From NCBI GenBank assembly GCA_013140575.1, contig JABFSN010000026.1, positions 1 to 37,016 of the forward strand: a DNA stretch of 37,016 nucleotides. Direction: 5' to 3'. The notes under the pieces are model-generated. The model saw nothing but the letters and a program-made list of their open reading frames with translations, was not told the origin of the DNA and searched no databases. Positions 35,137-37,016 of the stretch are shown piece after piece. The number at the start of each line of letters is the position of its first letter. Position 1 is the stretch's first letter. The stretch is from Phycisphaerales bacterium (GTDB taxonomy: Bacteria > Planctomycetota > Phycisphaerae > UBA1845). Position numbers and translations under genes: made by a program.

Positions 35137-37016
35137 CTACGGCAGTTCCTCGTCCGGTGACAGCTGTTCGTCGGGCGATGTTGAATCGTCCGGCGAGGCG
35201 ACGCCGTCGGTCGGTTGTCCGTCGGTCGGCGCGCCATCGGTCGGCGGTGCGTCGATCGGCTGTCCGTCGACCGGTTCGCCGTTCGCCGGCGGTGGGTCAC
35301 CCGGCTGGGTGCCATCTTCCGGCACCGTTCCGTCGTCCGGCACCGTTCCGTCGTCCGGCGCCGTTCCCTCGTCGGGAAGCGGCGTCCCTTCCGGCAGCAG
35401 GTCCAGCACGCCCTCGAAATGGAACGGCAGCAGCAACGGCGGCGGCGGCGGAAGTCCTTCCGGAGCCTCGCCGTCGACGGCCTCGGTGATCAGCTCCACC
35501 TCGTTGAAGCCGCTGATCTGCAACTGGTCGTTGACCCCGTCGCCGTCAGTATCGACCTCCTTCATGACCATGGTCCAGGTCATCTCGCTGAGCGACTCCA
35601 CGTTCATTTCGTGGGATTCCGGATCGGTTTCGCCGTCCGGAGAATCGATCTGAAACGAGGCCGTGGTCAATTGCCGAATCTTGACCACCCACTGCGTCTG
35701 GAAGACGCCCTCGTCCATCTGCACCAGCGGAGTGGCCTCGCCCAGTACCGTCTCCAGAACCGTCGTTTCGCTGCACGAGACCGTCGACCCGTCGGGCAAT
35801 TCGTCGGTAAACGTCGAGTTCACCTGCCCGCGCATGGTCTGGTCCACGTTCTTCTCGTCGTACAGGGTGAACAGGTCGTCGTACTGCGGACAGTCGCCGT
35901 CGAAGTCGAACCCGTCGAATCCCGGCGGGATCGGCGGATGTTCGGCCACCGCCGCTTCCAGATCGGGATTGACCAGTCCGGTGTCGCCGATCAGTGGGTG
36001 ATTCAGCCCAAACGCTTCGAAAAACTGAAGCGCCTCGTCCGGCGGAAGGAAGTTCTCCGGCAGCAGATCGGCGATGGCGTCGAACTCAATAAACGCGAAC
36101 GGCGGCGGGAACGGCCCGCCCGGCGGAAATGGTCCGCCCGGTTGCTGCGGACCACCCGGGGGCCGGAAGTTGGTCAGGAAGTCGCCGATCTGTCCGACCG
36201 CGTTGTCAAACTGGAAGAACCGGTCGGCGAATTCAGGAGGCGGTACGAACCCACCGGGAACCCCCGGCGGCAGGCTGCCGCCCGGTCCCGGCGGCGTGCC
36301 ACCCGGTCCGCCGGGCGGCGGTCCGAATCCCGGTCCGAACAGCCCGCCGTTGACGCTGGGCGGCGGCGGAAACGGCGGGAAGCCCTGCGGCGGCGGCGGC
36401 ACCTGGCCGAACTGGAACTCGCCGAAGAAGGCGTGCTCGAATTTCGGCGGAATGCCCGGCACGATGTAATTCACCGGCACCACCGCGAATAACTGGTCGA
36501 ACGGAAAATCCTCGAAATTGGTCACGCCGCCGTTCTCGCCCGCGAAGCCGTCGAAAAAGACGGTGTCGGGAATGAACCCGAAATCAAACCCGCCGAAGTT
36601 CTCGCCCAGAAAACCGGTGAACTGGTCATGGAATCCGGGCGGCGGAGGGGCGAACGGCGGCGGAGCGCCGCCTGGCTGACCGGACTGCCCGGGCGGCGGC
36701 AGGATGAAGTTCCCGCTTCCGTCGAAACCCGGAAGCCCGCCCCCGATCGGCGGCGGCCCACCAAAGCTTGGGAAGTCACCACCGCCCGGCGCAAAGGCCG
36801 GCGGTGGTTGCTGGGGTCCACCCGGCGGGAATCCACCGGGCGGTGGCGGCGGAAATCCGCCCGGAGGGGGTGGAGGCTGGGTTCCGTCACCGGGCGGCGG
36901 AGGTTGCGTCCCGCCCGGAGGAGGCGGTTGGGTTCCACCCGGGGGCGGAGGCTGGGTTCCATCGCCGGGCGGCGGAGGTTGAGTCCCGCCGGGCGGCGGC
37001 GGTTGCGTGCCGCCGC
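35137..37016 (-). CDS. Very proline-rich protein, 5' end outside the window (at least 626 codons visible)
   Basis: The minus-strand frame is open from the right edge to the stop at 35137; the GTG at 36525 is internal. From the N-terminal side it shows a repeat block of GTQPPPPG-type units, then Gly/Pro/Phe-rich spacers (PGGFPPPP, GGPQQPPP), a middle domain without repeats (about 36070-35480 nt) with DTDGDGVNDQLQ (a calcium-loop-like motif) and several Cys, and an acidic tail of DG/TDG/PD repeats (VPDDGTVPEDG, PTDGAPTDGQPTDG). An exported or surface-anchored structural protein is likely; the signal peptide is outside the window. No family is recognised. Confidence 0.7.
   Translation of the reverse strand, partial: GGTQPPPPGGTQPPPPGDGTQPPPPGGTQPPPPGGTQPPPPGDGTQPPPPPGGFPPPPPGGFPPGGPQQPPPAFAPGGGDFPSFGGPPPIGGGLPGFDGSGNFILPPPGQSGQPGGAPPPFAPPPPGFHDQFTGFLGENFGGFDFGFIPDTVFFDGFAGENGGVTNFEDFPFDQLFAVVPVNYIVPGIPPKFEHAFFGEFQFGQVPPPPQGFPPFPPPPSVNGGLFGPGFGPPPGGPGGTPPGPGGSLPPGVPGGFVPPPEFADRFFQFDNAVGQIGDFLTNFRPPGGPQQPGGPFPPGGPFPPPFAFIEFDAIADLLPENFLPPDEALQFFEAFGLNHPLIGDTGLVNPDLEAAVAEHPPIPPGFDGFDFDGDCPQYDDLFTLYDEKNVDQTMRGQVNSTFTDELPDGSTVSCSETTVLETVLGEATPLVQMDEGVFQTQWVVKIRQLTTASFQIDSPDGETDPESHEMNVESLSEMTWTMVMKEVDTDGDGVNDQLQISGFNEVELITEAVDGEAPEGLPPPPPLLLPFHFEGVLDLLPEGTPLPDEGTAPDDGTVPDDGTVPEDGTQPGDPPPANGEPVDGQPIDAPPTDGAPTDGQPTDGVASPDDSTSPDEQLSPDEELP
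36840..37016. repeat. In-frame minisatellite of 24-27 bp units at the right edge
   Basis: The plus strand repeats GGCGGCGGAGG-TTGGGTTCC-type units; on the coding minus strand they translate as GTQPPPPG repeats, about six visible. The array continues beyond the window. Confidence 0.8.

Overview
The window reads as a chromosome segment of a high-GC bacterium, most likely a member of the Planctomycetota (Phycisphaerae-like or a related uncultured class). This is an inference from three things: a tyrosine integrase of the type I associate with planctomycete islands (C-terminal motif HYLQVTDEHF); secreted proteins that combine dockerin-like or MopE-like calcium or metal repeats with an IPTL-CTERM-like tail; and intergenic spaces full of short palindromic repeats. 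No rRNA or CRISPR array is present. One tRNA gene, tRNA-Val(UAC), was found.

Layout. Positions 1-9853 look like most of an integrative element whose left end lies outside the window. It holds, from left to right: a phage-terminase-small-subunit-like HTH gene cut by the window edge; small hypothetical genes and a lipoprotein; a leftward four-gene cluster of envelope proteins (DUF3592-like, a 47-aa ORF, a lipoprotein, a DUF6804-like membrane protein); a divergent XRE regulator; an unknown 311-aa winged-helix protein; two excisionase-like HTH proteins; a PrimPol-PriCT-DUF3987 replication protein; a TubC_N-like small protein; a second XRE regulator with a leaderless-type promoter; and a tyrosine integrase whose last codons run into the 3' end of tRNA-Val(UAC). 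No capsid, tail or conjugation genes are visible, so it resembles a satellite-like island.

Positions 9977-15454 hold housekeeping genes: a secreted cyclophilin-FKBP fusion with a clear terminator, an orphan HicB-like gene, a single-chain glycyl-tRNA synthetase carrying an unusual lower-GC internal insertion, metF, and a VapC-like PIN gene paired with a small possible antitoxin. Positions 15523-26460 hold surface and signalling genes: a vanadium-haloperoxidase/PAP2-like secreted protein with MopE repeats, an 8-TM protein, a response regulator with an HD-GYP domain, a HEAT-repeat protein, a leaderless lipoprotein and a secreted S1/P1-like protein with an Ada-like zinc tail. They end with a 25-residue lysine-rich peptide gene that has its own promoter, an almost perfect Shine-Dalgarno sequence and a strong terminator.

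Positions 26518-27872 form a 1.35-kb gene-free stretch. After it come a dockerin/IPTL-CTERM protein, rplU without rpmA beside it, a polysaccharide deacetylase-methyltransferase pair, a ribE-pdxA vitamin operon, a small secreted protein, a threonine-synthase-like gene, and a very proline-rich protein that runs off the right edge.

Recurrent themes: several families of intergenic repeats share one architecture (short terminal inverted repeats enclosing two small hairpins), and at least three genes have a -10-like box about 7-8 nt before the start codon, as in leaderless transcripts. All homology calls are from reading the translated sequence by eye; no search was run.
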